Shown: positions 8,669 to 17,911 of the stretch, piece by piece
Layout: each line of letters begins with the position of its first letter
Position numbering within the stretch: the stretch's first letter is position 1
Source: Paenibacillus sp. JCM 10914
Lineage (GTDB): Bacteria; Bacillota; Bacilli; Paenibacillales; Paenibacillaceae
Reading direction: 5' to 3'
NCBI RefSeq assembly: GCF_001315105.1
Contig: NZ_BAZR01000003.1
Location: 326,696-390,695 of the forward strand
Length of the DNA stretch: 64,000 nt
Made by a program: the position numbers and the translations under genes
The notes under the pieces: model-generated
Seen by the model: the letters and a program-made list of their open reading frames with translations, nothing else
Told to the model about the DNA's origin: nothing
Databases searched by the model: none

Positions 8669-10351
8669 ATGTACATTTCAAAGTGGAAAAAGAATCTCGC
8701 CAGAGCGCTGGCTGTACTTATGATGTTTCTGCTCGTGATTCCGTTATTTCCTGCAGATGTCTCTGCCGCATCAGCTTTTGTTCAGACTTCGGCTTCCAGT
8801 TACAGCAGTCAATTCGGTGTTCAGTTGGAGAATGCCAGCGAAGGTGGTCAGAACGTAGCCTTTATCGATAACGGAGACTATATTGTGTTTAACAATGTAG
8901 ACTTTGGAAGTGGTGCTGCTTCGATTGATGTCAGAGTAGCCAGTAACACTAGCGGCGGAAATATCGAGGTACGTCTCGGCAGCCAGAACGGAACCTTAAT
9001 CGGCACCGTTGCCGTTCCGGGGACGGGCGGATGGCAGACGTGGCAGACGAAATCAGCCCCGGTTCAGTCTGTGACGGGCGTTCATACCGTATATCTGAAA
9101 TTTACAGGCGGTGCAGGCAATTTATTTAATCTGCTCTGGTTCAAATTTAACGCTGCTTCATCTGGGGGCGGGGATGTGATCGGAAAGCTCTACGCGGGCT
9201 ACCAGGGATGGTTTAACGCAGCCGGAGACGGATCGCCGAACGGCGGCTGGATCCATTGGTCCAAGAATAGCAGTGCACCGTCCACGAGTGGAAATGTCAA
9301 CTTCGAGATGTACCCTGATCTTCGCGAGTATTCGAAGCTGTATCAGACCAATCTCGCAAACTTGGGCAACGGAACGCCTGCCAAACTGTTCTCCTCGTAT
9401 GACCAGGAAACGGTGAACAAACATTTTGAATGGATGCAGGCTTATAATATCGACGGAGCCGCATTGCAGCGATTTGGGGCAGAAGATAACAACACGCCTA
9501 ATGGCTGGAAGACCAACCGCGATAGCGTGGCAGTGAAAGTGAAGAATGCAGCTGAATCGTACAATCGTAAATTCTATGTGATGTATGACATTACCGGTAT
9601 GAATCCAAGCAACTGGGTGAACGCCGTGAAGTATGATTGGACTCAAAATGTGAAAAATACGATGAATCTTACGACGTCTTCCGCCTACGCCAAGCAAAAT
9701 GGCAAACTCGTCGTTTGTATCTGGGGGATCGGTTTCACGGATCGTCCCGGAACCTTATCGGAATCCATTGAACTGATTCAATGGTTCAAGAACCAAGGCG
9801 TCTATGTGATCGGTGGCGTTCCGACTTATTGGAGAACGGGGATTAACGATTCCAAACCGAATTTCATGAACGCATACAAAGAGCTGGATATGATATCCCC
9901 TTGGACGATCGCACGCTTTGGTACACTGCAAGGGGCGGATGATTTCAAGAATAATGTGTTACAACCGGACTTGACTTACACACAGCAGAACGGTATCGCA
10001 TACCAACCCGTTATGTTCCCGGGATTTGCATGGTCCAATCTACATGGCGGGCCCAAAAATGAGGTTCCCCGTCTTCATGGCGACTTTATGTGGAGACAGG
10101 CATATAACATTAAGAGCCTTGGAATCCAGACAGGATACATTGCAATGTTCGACGAGTATGACGAAGGCACGGCGATTGCCAAAGCAGCCGAAAATAGCTC
10201 CATGATTCCGACGAATCATTACTTCCTGACACTTGACGCGGACGGCGTTGCGGTCTCATCGGATTTCTATCTGCGACTGGCCGGAGATATTAACCGGCTA
10301 TTCAAAGGACAGATTCCATTAACGGTGAACCATCCAACCAGCCATCAGTAA
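8669..10351 (+). CDS. Secreted CBM6 plus GH71/GH99-like glycoside hydrolase
   Basis: A 560-residue exported protein. A signal peptide (KWKKNLARALAVLMMF to ADVSAA) is followed by a CBM6-type carbohydrate-binding module (about residues 37-160, with FIDNGDYIVFNNVDFG and GVHTVYLKFTGGAGNLFNLLWFKF), a glycine/serine linker (SSGGG) and a GH71/GH99-like TIM-barrel domain beginning KLYAGYQGWFNAAGDG and containing WIHWS, KLFSSYDQETV and MFDEYDEGTA. Relatives are annotated as endo-mannosidase-like or xylosidase/arabinosidase proteins; the real substrate is uncertain. The ATG at 8669 follows AAGGAGGG. A terminator lies just downstream, so it is probably its own transcript next to the GH43 gene. Confidence 0.85.
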   Translation: MYISKWKKNLARALAVLMMFLLVIPLFPADVSAASAFVQTSASSYSSQFGVQLENASEGGQNVAFIDNGDYIVFNNVDFGSGAASIDVRVASNTSGGNIEVRLGSQNGTLIGTVAVPGTGGWQTWQTKSAPVQSVTGVHTVYLKFTGGAGNLFNLLWFKFNAASSGGGDVIGKLYAGYQGWFNAAGDGSPNGGWIHWSKNSSAPSTSGNVNFEMYPDLREYSKLYQTNLANLGNGTPAKLFSSYDQETVNKHFEWMQAYNIDGAALQRFGAEDNNTPNGWKTNRDSVAVKVKNAAESYNRKFYVMYDITGMNPSNWVNAVKYDWTQNVKNTMNLTTSSAYAKQNGKLVVCIWGIGFTDRPGTLSESIELIQWFKNQGVYVIGGVPTYWRTGINDSKPNFMNAYKELDMISPWTIARFGTLQGADDFKNNVLQPDLTYTQQNGIAYQPVMFPGFAWSNLHGGPKNEVPRLHGDFMWRQAYNIKSLGIQTGYIAMFDEYDEGTAIAKAAENSSMIPTNHYFLTLDADGVAVSSDFYLRLAGDINRLFKGQIPLTVNHPTSHQ

Positions 10352-10361
10352 TGCGAATGCC

Positions 10362-10401
10362 AAGCCTTCGTGCAAGTCAGCCGACTTCCGAAGGCTTTTA
10401 T
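10362..10401 (+). terminator. Intrinsic terminator between GH99-like and GH43 genes
   Basis: AAGCCTTCG and CGAAGGCTT pair around an 18-base loop and are followed by TTTATAATG. TATAAT right after the hairpin could serve as the -10 box of the next gene, but no good -35 is seen. Confidence 0.7.
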
Positions 10402-10428
10402 AATGAAATGAGAAGGAGACTACCTAAC

Positions 10429-11762
10429 ATGAATCAAAAGAGCAACCTGCAAATTATGAATCGTCTAAACAAGAAAACATCCATGAACCCAGTCATAACC
10501 AGCATCTACACAGCGGATCCTTCTGCACATGTATGGGATGACGGCAAAATCTACATATACGCATCGCATGATGTAGATCCGGCCAGAGGGTGTGATCTGA
10601 TGGACCGTTATCACGTATTCTCGTCAGAGGACATGGTGCACTGGCAAGACGAAGGCGAGATCTTGAGCTCGGATGATGTTAGCTGGGGCAGACCTGAGGG
10701 TGGATTCATGTGGGCTCCGGATTGTGCCTACCGTAACGGAACCTATTATTTCTACTATCCGCACCCGAGCGGGTCGAACTGGAACGATACGTGGAAGATT
10801 GGGGTAGCGTCCAGTGATAAGCCAACCAGTGGATTTAAGGATCAGGGATATATCGAGGGGCTTGGCGGTTTCGCTATGATTGATCCGGCGGTATTCATTG
10901 ATGATGACAACCGGGCCTATATGTACTATGGGGGCGGAGGCGTATGCGCGGCCGTTGAACTTGGCGAGGATATGGTCACGGTCAAGGGCGAGGTCCAGGA
11001 GATGGTTGGCCTTGAGGATTTTCATGAGGCTACATGGGTATTCAAACGCAATGGGTTGTATTACCTGACTTATTCGGATAATCTGGAGGGGCTGAATCGG
11101 ATGTGTTATGCAACCAGTCAGCAGCCGTTTGGTCCTTGGACCTATCAAGGCGTCTTCCTGGAACCTACTGGCTGTTCGACGAGCCATGGATCGGTAGCAG
11201 AGTTTAAGGGACAGTGGTATTTGTTCTATCACAACCAGGCGATATCAGGTGAAGGCAACCTGAGAAGCGTATGTATTGACGAGCTTCATTTCAATGAAGA
11301 TGGCACGATACAAACGGTGCAGCAAACCCTTGAAGCGTTAAGCCAGTACAAGGCTCAAATCCCCCTTCATTCCTCACTGAAATCTACCGAGCAGCGGTAG
11401 GTGAAGTTAAAGGTGGAGCGAAGTTGAAGCGGCAGGAAGATGGGACAACCGTCGTCGTCGGGATGGGTGCAGAAGATTCGGCTTGTGTATTCGAGGGCGT
11501 GAACGGCAGGAGTACAGGCGGCCGAGCAGAGGTGGGGATCATTTACGGAACGGCAGAGCCTCTGGCCAAGATTAGATTCGCCGTGAATGGCGTGGATTAT
11601 TCCTTCGTGAATGCATTGAACACCGGAGGCACACACAACAGAGAAGGATATACCGGCATTACCGTAACGTTGAAGCCGGGCAATGAGAACGTCATCACCT
11701 TAACGGGTGGATACGGGGAAGTGGCCATCGAGGAATTGCAAATTAAATACTTGGTGGACTGA
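10429..11762 (+). CDS. GH43 glycoside hydrolase with C-terminal carbohydrate-binding module, one-base frameshift between domains
   Basis: The first frame (10429-11400) is a five-bladed propeller GH43 enzyme of the beta-xylosidase/arabinofuranosidase type. It has YTADPSAHVWDDGKIYIYASHD (catalytic base Asp in ADPS), MWAPDCAYRNGTYYFYYP, IDPAVFIDDDNRAYMYYGG (pKa Asp) and FHEATWVFKRNGLYYLTYS (acid Glu). No signal peptide is seen, so it is probably cytoplasmic. The second frame, ending at 11762, is a CBM6/35-like module (AEVGIIYGTA, KIRFAVNGVDYSFVNAL, LKPGNENVITLTGG). Adding one C to the five-C run at 11361-11365 fuses them as one 444-residue protein, the arrangement seen in relatives. The start ATG follows AGAAGGAGAC. 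Confidence 0.85.
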
Positions 11763-11781
11763 GCTTAAGAAATCATTCTAT

Positions 11782-11828
11782 AGCCCGTGCGAATTACTGT
11801 GTAATCATGGTAATCGCGCGGGCTTTTG
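11782..11828 (+). terminator. Intrinsic terminator after the GH43 gene
   Basis: AGCCCGTGCGAATTAC pairs with GTAATCGCGCGGGCT, followed by TTTTG. It separates the GH43 gene from the ABC operon that starts at 11975. Confidence 0.8.
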
Positions 11829-11974
11829 ATTTGGTCGGTTCATATGTCCATTCCCAGCGGGATAGAGATTAATAATGAACTACAAAGGTTAATTCCCCCT
11901 CATTTAGGACGCTACTTGAATGCGCTACCATTATGAAGAGAACGGCAGATGAGTAAAGCGAGAGGTGAGATTAG

Positions 11975-13096
11975 GTGGGAAGCATTACTTTTGATCATGT
12001 ATTTAAACGGTATAAAGGCGAATCCCGCCCTGCAGTCAATGACTTTCATCTAACGATTGATGAAGGCGAGTTTCTGGTGCTGGTCGGACCGTCAGGATGT
12101 GGTAAATCAACGACACTGCGCATGCTGGCTGGCTTGGAGGAAATCAGCAGCGGGGAGTTGTATCTGGACGGAAAATTCATGAACTATGTATCTCCTAAAG
12201 ATCGGGACATCGCGATGGTGTTTCAAAACTACGCGCTGTATCCGAATTTGTCCGTGCTCGAGAATATTGCGCTCGGCCTCAAATTGCGTAAAACGGCGAA
12301 GCACGAGATCGATTCTCGTGTGAAGCGAGTCGCCACGATATTAGAGATATCACATTTGCTGGAACGCAAGCCAAGTCAGCTATCTGGTGGCCAGAAGCAG
12401 CGGGTAGCACTCGGCAGAGCCATCGCCCGAGAACCGCAAGTATTCCTGATGGATGAGCCGCTCTCGAATTTGGATGCCAAGTTGAGGGCTCAGACACGGG
12501 CCGAGCTGATCAAGCTGCAGCAGGATTTGAAGCGAACAACGGTATATGTTACGCATGATCAGGTTGAAGCGATGACCATGGGATCACGCATCGTTGTGAT
12601 GAAGGATGGCGTTATCCAACAGGTCGCTGCTCCCAGGAAGCTGTACGATGAACCGGCGAACGTATTCGTGGCAGGTTTCATCGGATCACCGCAGATGAAT
12701 TTCATGAAAGGGACGATTGAGGTAAGCGAGGGAAGTTATTATTTCTCCAATAAACGAATGAGGTTACTGCTGCCGGATTACTGCGCAGCCCGCTTTCAAA
12801 GCACAACCGTATCCACGAAGAACGTTATTCTTGGGGTGCGTCCGGAGCATGTCACACTTCATCGGGGTCGTATCGATGAAGCTCCGTCGCTCATTCCGGG
12901 TATTGTGCAGATGACGGAGGAGACCGGAGCGGACTCTTACGTCTATGTCCAACTTGGGTCCTTTCGCTTGATCGCCAGAACCGAGCCCGTGTCGAGATAC
13001 GATACGGACGAGATCGTATCCGTTGAGCTTCAAATGAACAAGGTGCATTTTTTTGACGAGCAGACGGAAGTTGTAATTGGGAGAGATGGTGCATGA
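11975..13096 (+). CDS. MalK/MsmX-type sugar ABC transporter ATPase
   Basis: A 373-residue CUT1-class ATPase. It has Walker A GPSGCGKST (residues 38-46), the Q-loop VFQNYALYPNL, signature LSGGQKQRVALGRAI, Walker B VFLMDEPLSNLD, the H-loop YVTHDQVEAMTMG and a C-terminal TOBE regulatory domain (VRPEHVTL onward). It powers import of oligosaccharides through the permeases encoded downstream. The GTG start at 11975 follows GAGAGGTGAG. The stop overlaps the next gene by 4 bp, so the genes are translationally coupled. Many Firmicutes share one MsmX ATPase among all sugar importers; a dedicated copy heading the operon suggests this locus is self-sufficient. Confidence 0.93.
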   Translation: MGSITFDHVFKRYKGESRPAVNDFHLTIDEGEFLVLVGPSGCGKSTTLRMLAGLEEISSGELYLDGKFMNYVSPKDRDIAMVFQNYALYPNLSVLENIALGLKLRKTAKHEIDSRVKRVATILEISHLLERKPSQLSGGQKQRVALGRAIAREPQVFLMDEPLSNLDAKLRAQTRAELIKLQQDLKRTTVYVTHDQVEAMTMGSRIVVMKDGVIQQVAAPRKLYDEPANVFVAGFIGSPQMNFMKGTIEVSEGSYYFSNKRMRLLLPDYCAARFQSTTVSTKNVILGVRPEHVTLHRGRIDEAPSLIPGIVQMTEETGADSYVYVQLGSFRLIARTEPVSRYDTDEIVSVELQMNKVHFFDEQTEVVIGRDGA

Positions 13097-16047
13097 AGAA
13101 GCGTCGATTTCCCCGCTATCTTCGGATACCTCTTCAAATAGTGATCATTGTTGGTTTGCTCTTCGGTGCGATCCGGTGGATGGCATCCGAGGAGCCCGTT
13201 GTATACGGACAAGTAACAGCCGAGGAATTGCTCCAATTTCAACCGGCCGGAGGCAAAATTCCGTATTCAATAATGATGCAAGAAGTGAGTGATGATGAAC
13301 GTTACGGTCAAGCAGGTAGTGAGCTATCCATTCCAGCTTTGCAATATACGGGAACCTCAACAGATGCCAAGCTTAGCGAATCGAATGAAGACGGACGTTC
13401 TGTGTTGAACTGGCACAACGAATCTGGTTATGTGGACTGGACGTTTGAAGTCGAGCAGACGGGACTGTATGAATTGCATCTTGATTATAGACCGCTTCCC
13501 GGCAGCAATAGTTCCGTTATCCGAGGTGTCATGATCGATGGAGCATATCCGTTTGAAGAATCGGAGCGAATTGAGCTCGAACGCATGTGGAAGGATGCGA
13601 AATATCCGTATGATCGCAATGAGCTCGGCATGGAAGTTCGCCCGCAACAGGTGGAATTGAACGAGTGGACAAGTAAAGCCGTAACGGATTATTCGGCCTC
13701 CTCACGCCCTTTGTTATACAAGTTGGAGCAGGGAGAACACACGCTCAGGCTACATGGTGAGCGTGGTGGACTTGCGCTGCACCAAATCACCTTCCGCATG
13801 CCAGAGGCCTTGCCATCCTATAAGGATTATCAAGCAGAATATGCAGCTGTACCAGGAAAATCGGAGGGGGTGCAGTTCCGGGAAGCGGAGGAATTTGCTC
13901 GCAAATCACATCTCTCGATTCAGACTGATCGTTGGGCAGAGCCATACATATCTCCAGATCCCAAGGGACGGATTACCTACAATGTACTCGGTGGCAACCG
14001 TTGGAAGTCACCGGGAGAATGGGTCGAGTGGGAGATCGAGGTGCCGACGGACGGCTTTTATGAGATTGACCTGAAGAATTTTCAGAATTATCGTTCCGGA
14101 TTTAAGGCATACCGCACGTTATCCATTGACGGTGTAGTCCCTTTCCAAGAGATGCTGAGTTACGGCATCGATTATCATAAGGAATTTGAAATTACGACGC
14201 TTGCTGATGAAGCGGGCGAGCCTTATCAATTCTTTCTGGAGCAAGGCAAACACACGGTTCGAATGGTGGCGGACTCATCGTCTATGCAGCCAATACTGAT
14301 TGCTCTGAAGGATACGCTATCTCAGATTGCTGCCTTTGACCGTGAGATGAGACTCATCACAGGGAACTACAGCAAGAAAGCGTCCGATGCCAATATCGAT
14401 TCGACTCGAACATGGGAGATGAAGAAATATGATCCCGAAGTTGAGACCAAGCTCCAAGCGATAACGGAGCGCTTGAACATGATTCGGGATTACACCAATT
14501 CTGTGAATGAAAGGGAATCGGATTTATCCCAGGCCATCAAGGCATCGGTTACTATTCTCGAGGATATGCTGGCCGACGTGAATGAAATTCCGAGCAAGGT
14601 GAATGAGTTCTCTACGATTCAGGCCAATATCGGCACCTGGATGTCAACGCTGACCCAGCAGCCGCTGCTGCTGGATTATATCGTCGTGCGTGCACCAGAT
14701 GCCAAGACCGGGCTCAAGGAACCGACTGCACTCTCACGGATACCGTACTCCTTAGCCGATTTCTCCCGTTCCTTCTACATGGATTATGATCTTGGAGGTC
14801 CGGAAGAGGAAGGGGCGCTAACGATCTGGGTAGGACGCGGTCGTGACTATGTTGATCTGCTGCGGGAGTTAGTGAGTCAAGATTTCACCCCGAAGACCGG
14901 CATTGAAGTCAACATCAATCTGATGCCGAATCCGAACATGCTTATTCTAGGTAATGCCGCAGGGGAAGTTCCTGATATTGCGCTTGGCGTAGGAGAATCG
15001 ATACCTGCTGATTACGCGATGCGGAATGCAGTTGAAGATTTATCCGAGTATCCAGACTTTGATGAGGTGATGGGTCAATTCATCCCCGGGGTGACGAGAG
15101 CCATGATTTATGATGGCGGCACGTACGGCTTGCCGGAAGTGCAGAATTTCCAACTGCTATTCTATCGGTCGGACATTCTGGAGAGTTTGAACCTTAAGGT
15201 TCCTGACACCTGGGAGGATGTATTTGATATTCTGCCTACGCTTCAAGAGAACGGCATGACGATGAATGTGCCGAAGGCTGATTTCTCTACGTTGTTCCTG
15301 GAGCACGGAGCCGATCCTTATACGGAAGACGGATTGCAATCCAATCTGTTCAGCGAAGAAGCTCAACAAGCGTTTACATTATGGACCGAGATGTTTACTA
15401 AGCATAATTTGCCGATCGACATCCCGGCGTTCTTCCAGCATTTCCGGGACGGCGATATTCCGATCGGGATATCAGACTTCAATACCTACGTTCAATTACA
15501 GGTTGCTGCGCCGGAGATTACGGGCCATTGGAAGGTTGCGCCTCTGCCAGGAATCGAACAGGACGACGGAGAGGTTGTGCGCTGGTCTCCGCAAGGTCTA
15601 TCGGCTGCCATGATCATGAAGAAGAGTGAGCAGAAAGACAAAGCATGGGAATTCCTGAAATGGTGGACCTCCGGGGACGTGCAAGCAAGATATGCCGAGG
15701 ACATGGAATCTTATTACGGGATCGAATACCGCTGGAACACGGCTAATGTGGAGGCGATGAAAAGCCTGAGCTGGCCATCGGAAGATTTGAAAGCGATTCG
15801 GGAACAAGCGAGTTGGGCCGTGAACATGCCGAACGTGCCAGGTTATTACTTCCTGGCACGTGAGATGGAATTTGCCTGGAATCGCACCGTGTTTGACGGT
15901 ATCCCTGCGGACGAATCATTGGAAGAAGCACATCTGTCCCTACAAAGAGAGATGGATCGCAGACAGCGGAATTTCGGCATCAATGGACGGAGTTTAAACG
16001 TTCCGCAGATAACAGAACCGTACGTATGGGAGGAAACAGAATCGTGA
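13093..16047 (+). CDS. Giant modular membrane-anchored solute-binding protein
   Basis: A 984-residue protein, about twice the normal length for an ABC binding protein. A basic N-terminus and one hydrophobic segment (IPLQIVIIVGLLFGAIRWM) anchor it in the membrane; there is no lipobox. Two beta-sandwich, CBM35-like domains follow: about 75-240, with VDWTFEVEQTGLYELHLDY and YKLEQGEHTLRLHG, and about 260-415, with VEWEIEVPTDGFYEIDLKNF and FLEQGKHTVRMV. A helical region (about 430-560) precedes a family 1 extracellular solute-binding domain (about 574-975, starting GALTIWVGRGRDY). I infer that it captures a polymer or large oligosaccharide at the surface and hands it to the permeases. The ATG overlaps the ATPase stop. 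Confidence 0.85.
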   Translation: MKKRRFPRYLRIPLQIVIIVGLLFGAIRWMASEEPVVYGQVTAEELLQFQPAGGKIPYSIMMQEVSDDERYGQAGSELSIPALQYTGTSTDAKLSESNEDGRSVLNWHNESGYVDWTFEVEQTGLYELHLDYRPLPGSNSSVIRGVMIDGAYPFEESERIELERMWKDAKYPYDRNELGMEVRPQQVELNEWTSKAVTDYSASSRPLLYKLEQGEHTLRLHGERGGLALHQITFRMPEALPSYKDYQAEYAAVPGKSEGVQFREAEEFARKSHLSIQTDRWAEPYISPDPKGRITYNVLGGNRWKSPGEWVEWEIEVPTDGFYEIDLKNFQNYRSGFKAYRTLSIDGVVPFQEMLSYGIDYHKEFEITTLADEAGEPYQFFLEQGKHTVRMVADSSSMQPILIALKDTLSQIAAFDREMRLITGNYSKKASDANIDSTRTWEMKKYDPEVETKLQAITERLNMIRDYTNSVNERESDLSQAIKASVTILEDMLADVNEIPSKVNEFSTIQANIGTWMSTLTQQPLLLDYIVVRAPDAKTGLKEPTALSRIPYSLADFSRSFYMDYDLGGPEEEGALTIWVGRGRDYVDLLRELVSQDFTPKTGIEVNINLMPNPNMLILGNAAGEVPDIALGVGESIPADYAMRNAVEDLSEYPDFDEVMGQFIPGVTRAMIYDGGTYGLPEVQNFQLLFYRSDILESLNLKVPDTWEDVFDILPTLQENGMTMNVPKADFSTLFLEHGADPYTEDGLQSNLFSEEAQQAFTLWTEMFTKHNLPIDIPAFFQHFRDGDIPIGISDFNTYVQLQVAAPEITGHWKVAPLPGIEQDDGEVVRWSPQGLSAAMIMKKSEQKDKAWEFLKWWTSGDVQARYAEDMESYYGIEYRWNTANVEAMKSLSWPSEDLKAIREQASWAVNMPNVPGYYFLAREMEFAWNRTVFDGIPADESLEEAHLSLQREMDRRQRNFGINGRSLNVPQITEPYVWEETES

Positions 16048-17014
16048 AAACAGAGCTTGTTCCCGCAGTACAACCACCCAAGAACACATCACCTGTGGCG
16101 ACGAGATGGACACGGTTTCTGAAAGACCTAAGAAAGGACGCTTCTGCTACTTGTTCCTGGCGCCTTTCCTGCTCTGCTTTCTCGTGTTCATTGTCATACC
16201 TGTCGTCATGGCAGCGACGCTCAGCTTTACATCTTATGATGGGTTCGGCAGTTTGAACTTTATCGGGTTTGACAACTTTATTGCCTTATTTACGCAGGAT
16301 ATCGTCTTTCTGACGAAAGCCCTGCCGAATACCTTTTTGTTTGCATTAATTGTTGGTCCAGGCGGCTACATTCTGTCGTTCTTCTTCGCTTGGCTCATTC
16401 ACCAACTGCCGCTTCGAGTCCGGGACTACTACACACTGGTGTTCTATGCCCCCTCCATGGCTGGCGGCATAGCACTAACGGTGGTATGGATAGCAGCATT
16501 CAGCGGAGATCGCGTCGGTTATCTTAATAACTTCTTATTGAGCATGGGCTGGATTGATTCCCAGATTACGTGGCTGCAGGATCCTAAATATCTACTTCCC
16601 ATTATGATTCTCGTCTCGTTATGGATGAGCTTCAGCGTCGGGTTTCTCGCCATGCTTGCCGGGCTTCAGACCGTCAATCGCGAGCTTTACGAAGCCGGCC
16701 GCATCGACGGCATTTCCAACCGCTTGCAGGAAGTGTTCTATATCACCATTCCTTCCATGAAGCCGCAGATGTTGTTTAGTGCCGTGATGACAATCGTAGG
16801 AACACTCAAAGCTGGCAGCATTTCGACGCAGCTAACAGGCATGCCGGTGACTCCGCAGTATGCGGGTCATCTGATAATTAATCATGTTGATGATTATGCC
16901 TTTATCCGCTTTGAACTGGGTTATGCCTCAGCGGTGTCCGTCATGCTGTTGTTGTTCAGCTACTTTGTCATGCGGTTTGCTTATCGATTGTTTAACTCAA
17001 AGGAGGAGCAGTAA
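16044..17014 (+). CDS. Sugar ABC transporter permease, MalF-like, probable one-base frameshift near N-terminus
   Basis: A CUT1 inner-membrane permease with six predicted helices and the coupling EAA loop ELYEAGRIDGISNRLQEVFYITIPSM. The ATPase-contacting glycine (G in IDGIS) is present. The longest frame starts at an ATG at 16106 with no ribosome-binding site. A GTG at 16044, overlapping the previous stop and preceded by GGGAGGAAAC, is a far better start, but lies in another frame. Adding one A to AAA at 16133-16135 joins them (KDLRKGRFCYLFLAPF) into a 323-residue protein. The gene pairs with the next permease. Confidence 0.85.
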
Positions 17015-17016
17015 TC

Positions 17017-17883
17017 ATGGTCACCAAATTGCGCAAGCTCCGAAATGTATCATCCTTTGACGTTATTCTGATCTCGTTGTTTACATGTCTGGCTGTATTT
17101 ATGTCGCTGCCCATTGTATTTATTTTCAACCATGCCTTTAAACCGCAGAATGAACTGTTCTTGTTTCCACCACAATTTTTCGTTCAGCAGCCGACATTGC
17201 ATAACTTTGAGACACTGTTTCTGCACGCTTCCAATGCGATGGTTCCGTTCACGCGCTATTTGTTTAACAGTATGGTCGTTGTATCGCTTACGTTGATCAG
17301 TGTCATCATGGTCAGCACGATGGCAGGGTATGTGCTGGCCAAATATCAATTCCATTTCAAACAGCTCATCATGGGATTGATTACACTTTCCCTGATGTTT
17401 GCACCGGAGACCGTTTCAATTCCGCGCTATCTCGTTATCAGTGGCCTTGGATTGAATAATACGTACTTCGGGCATATTCTGCCGTCGCTCGCATCGCCGG
17501 TAGCCGTGTTCATGTTGGTTGGATTTATCTCGCAGATCCCGAATGATCTGTTGGAAGCGGCTAAAATCGATGGGGCCAGTCATTTCGGTATATTCAGGCG
17601 AATCATTCTGCCGTTATCCGTTCCGGCTATAGCGACCATATCCATCCTGACCTTTCAAGGGGTATGGGGCGATGTCGAAACTTCAACGTTGTTTATGCAG
17701 AAGGAAGCGATGCGTACGTTACCGTTCTATGTGAACAGTTTGCTTAGCGGACTGCAGAACAATGTAGCAGGACAGAACATGGCCGCCGCAGCCGGATTGC
17801 TCATATTTATCCCGAATTTGATCATCTTCCTGCTCTTCCAGCGCAAAGTGTTGGAGACGATGGTCCATTCCGGAATCAAGTAA
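17017..17883 (+). CDS. Carbohydrate ABC transporter permease, MalG-like
   Basis: A 288-residue permease with six membrane segments and a canonical EAA loop, DLLEAAKIDGASHFGIFRRIILPLS. It has the MalG-type features MSLPIVFIFNHAFKP near the N-terminus and GYVLAKYQF before helix 3. It starts two bases after the preceding permease stop, with AAAGGAGGAG as ribosome-binding site. Together the two would form one heterodimeric channel energised by the ATPase at 11975 and fed by the 984-residue binding protein. Confidence 0.93.
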   Translation: MVTKLRKLRNVSSFDVILISLFTCLAVFMSLPIVFIFNHAFKPQNELFLFPPQFFVQQPTLHNFETLFLHASNAMVPFTRYLFNSMVVVSLTLISVIMVSTMAGYVLAKYQFHFKQLIMGLITLSLMFAPETVSIPRYLVISGLGLNNTYFGHILPSLASPVAVFMLVGFISQIPNDLLEAAKIDGASHFGIFRRIILPLSVPAIATISILTFQGVWGDVETSTLFMQKEAMRTLPFYVNSLLSGLQNNVAGQNMAAAAGLLIFIPNLIIFLLFQRKVLETMVHSGIK

Positions 17884-17911
17884 AGTCATCAGCAAAGGAA
17901 GTAGAAGCGCG

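Noticed and set aside
10624..11232. Antisense open frame over the GH43 gene (202 codons)
   Set aside because: The plus strand carries clear catalytic motifs here; the antisense frame has no recognisable domain or start signal.
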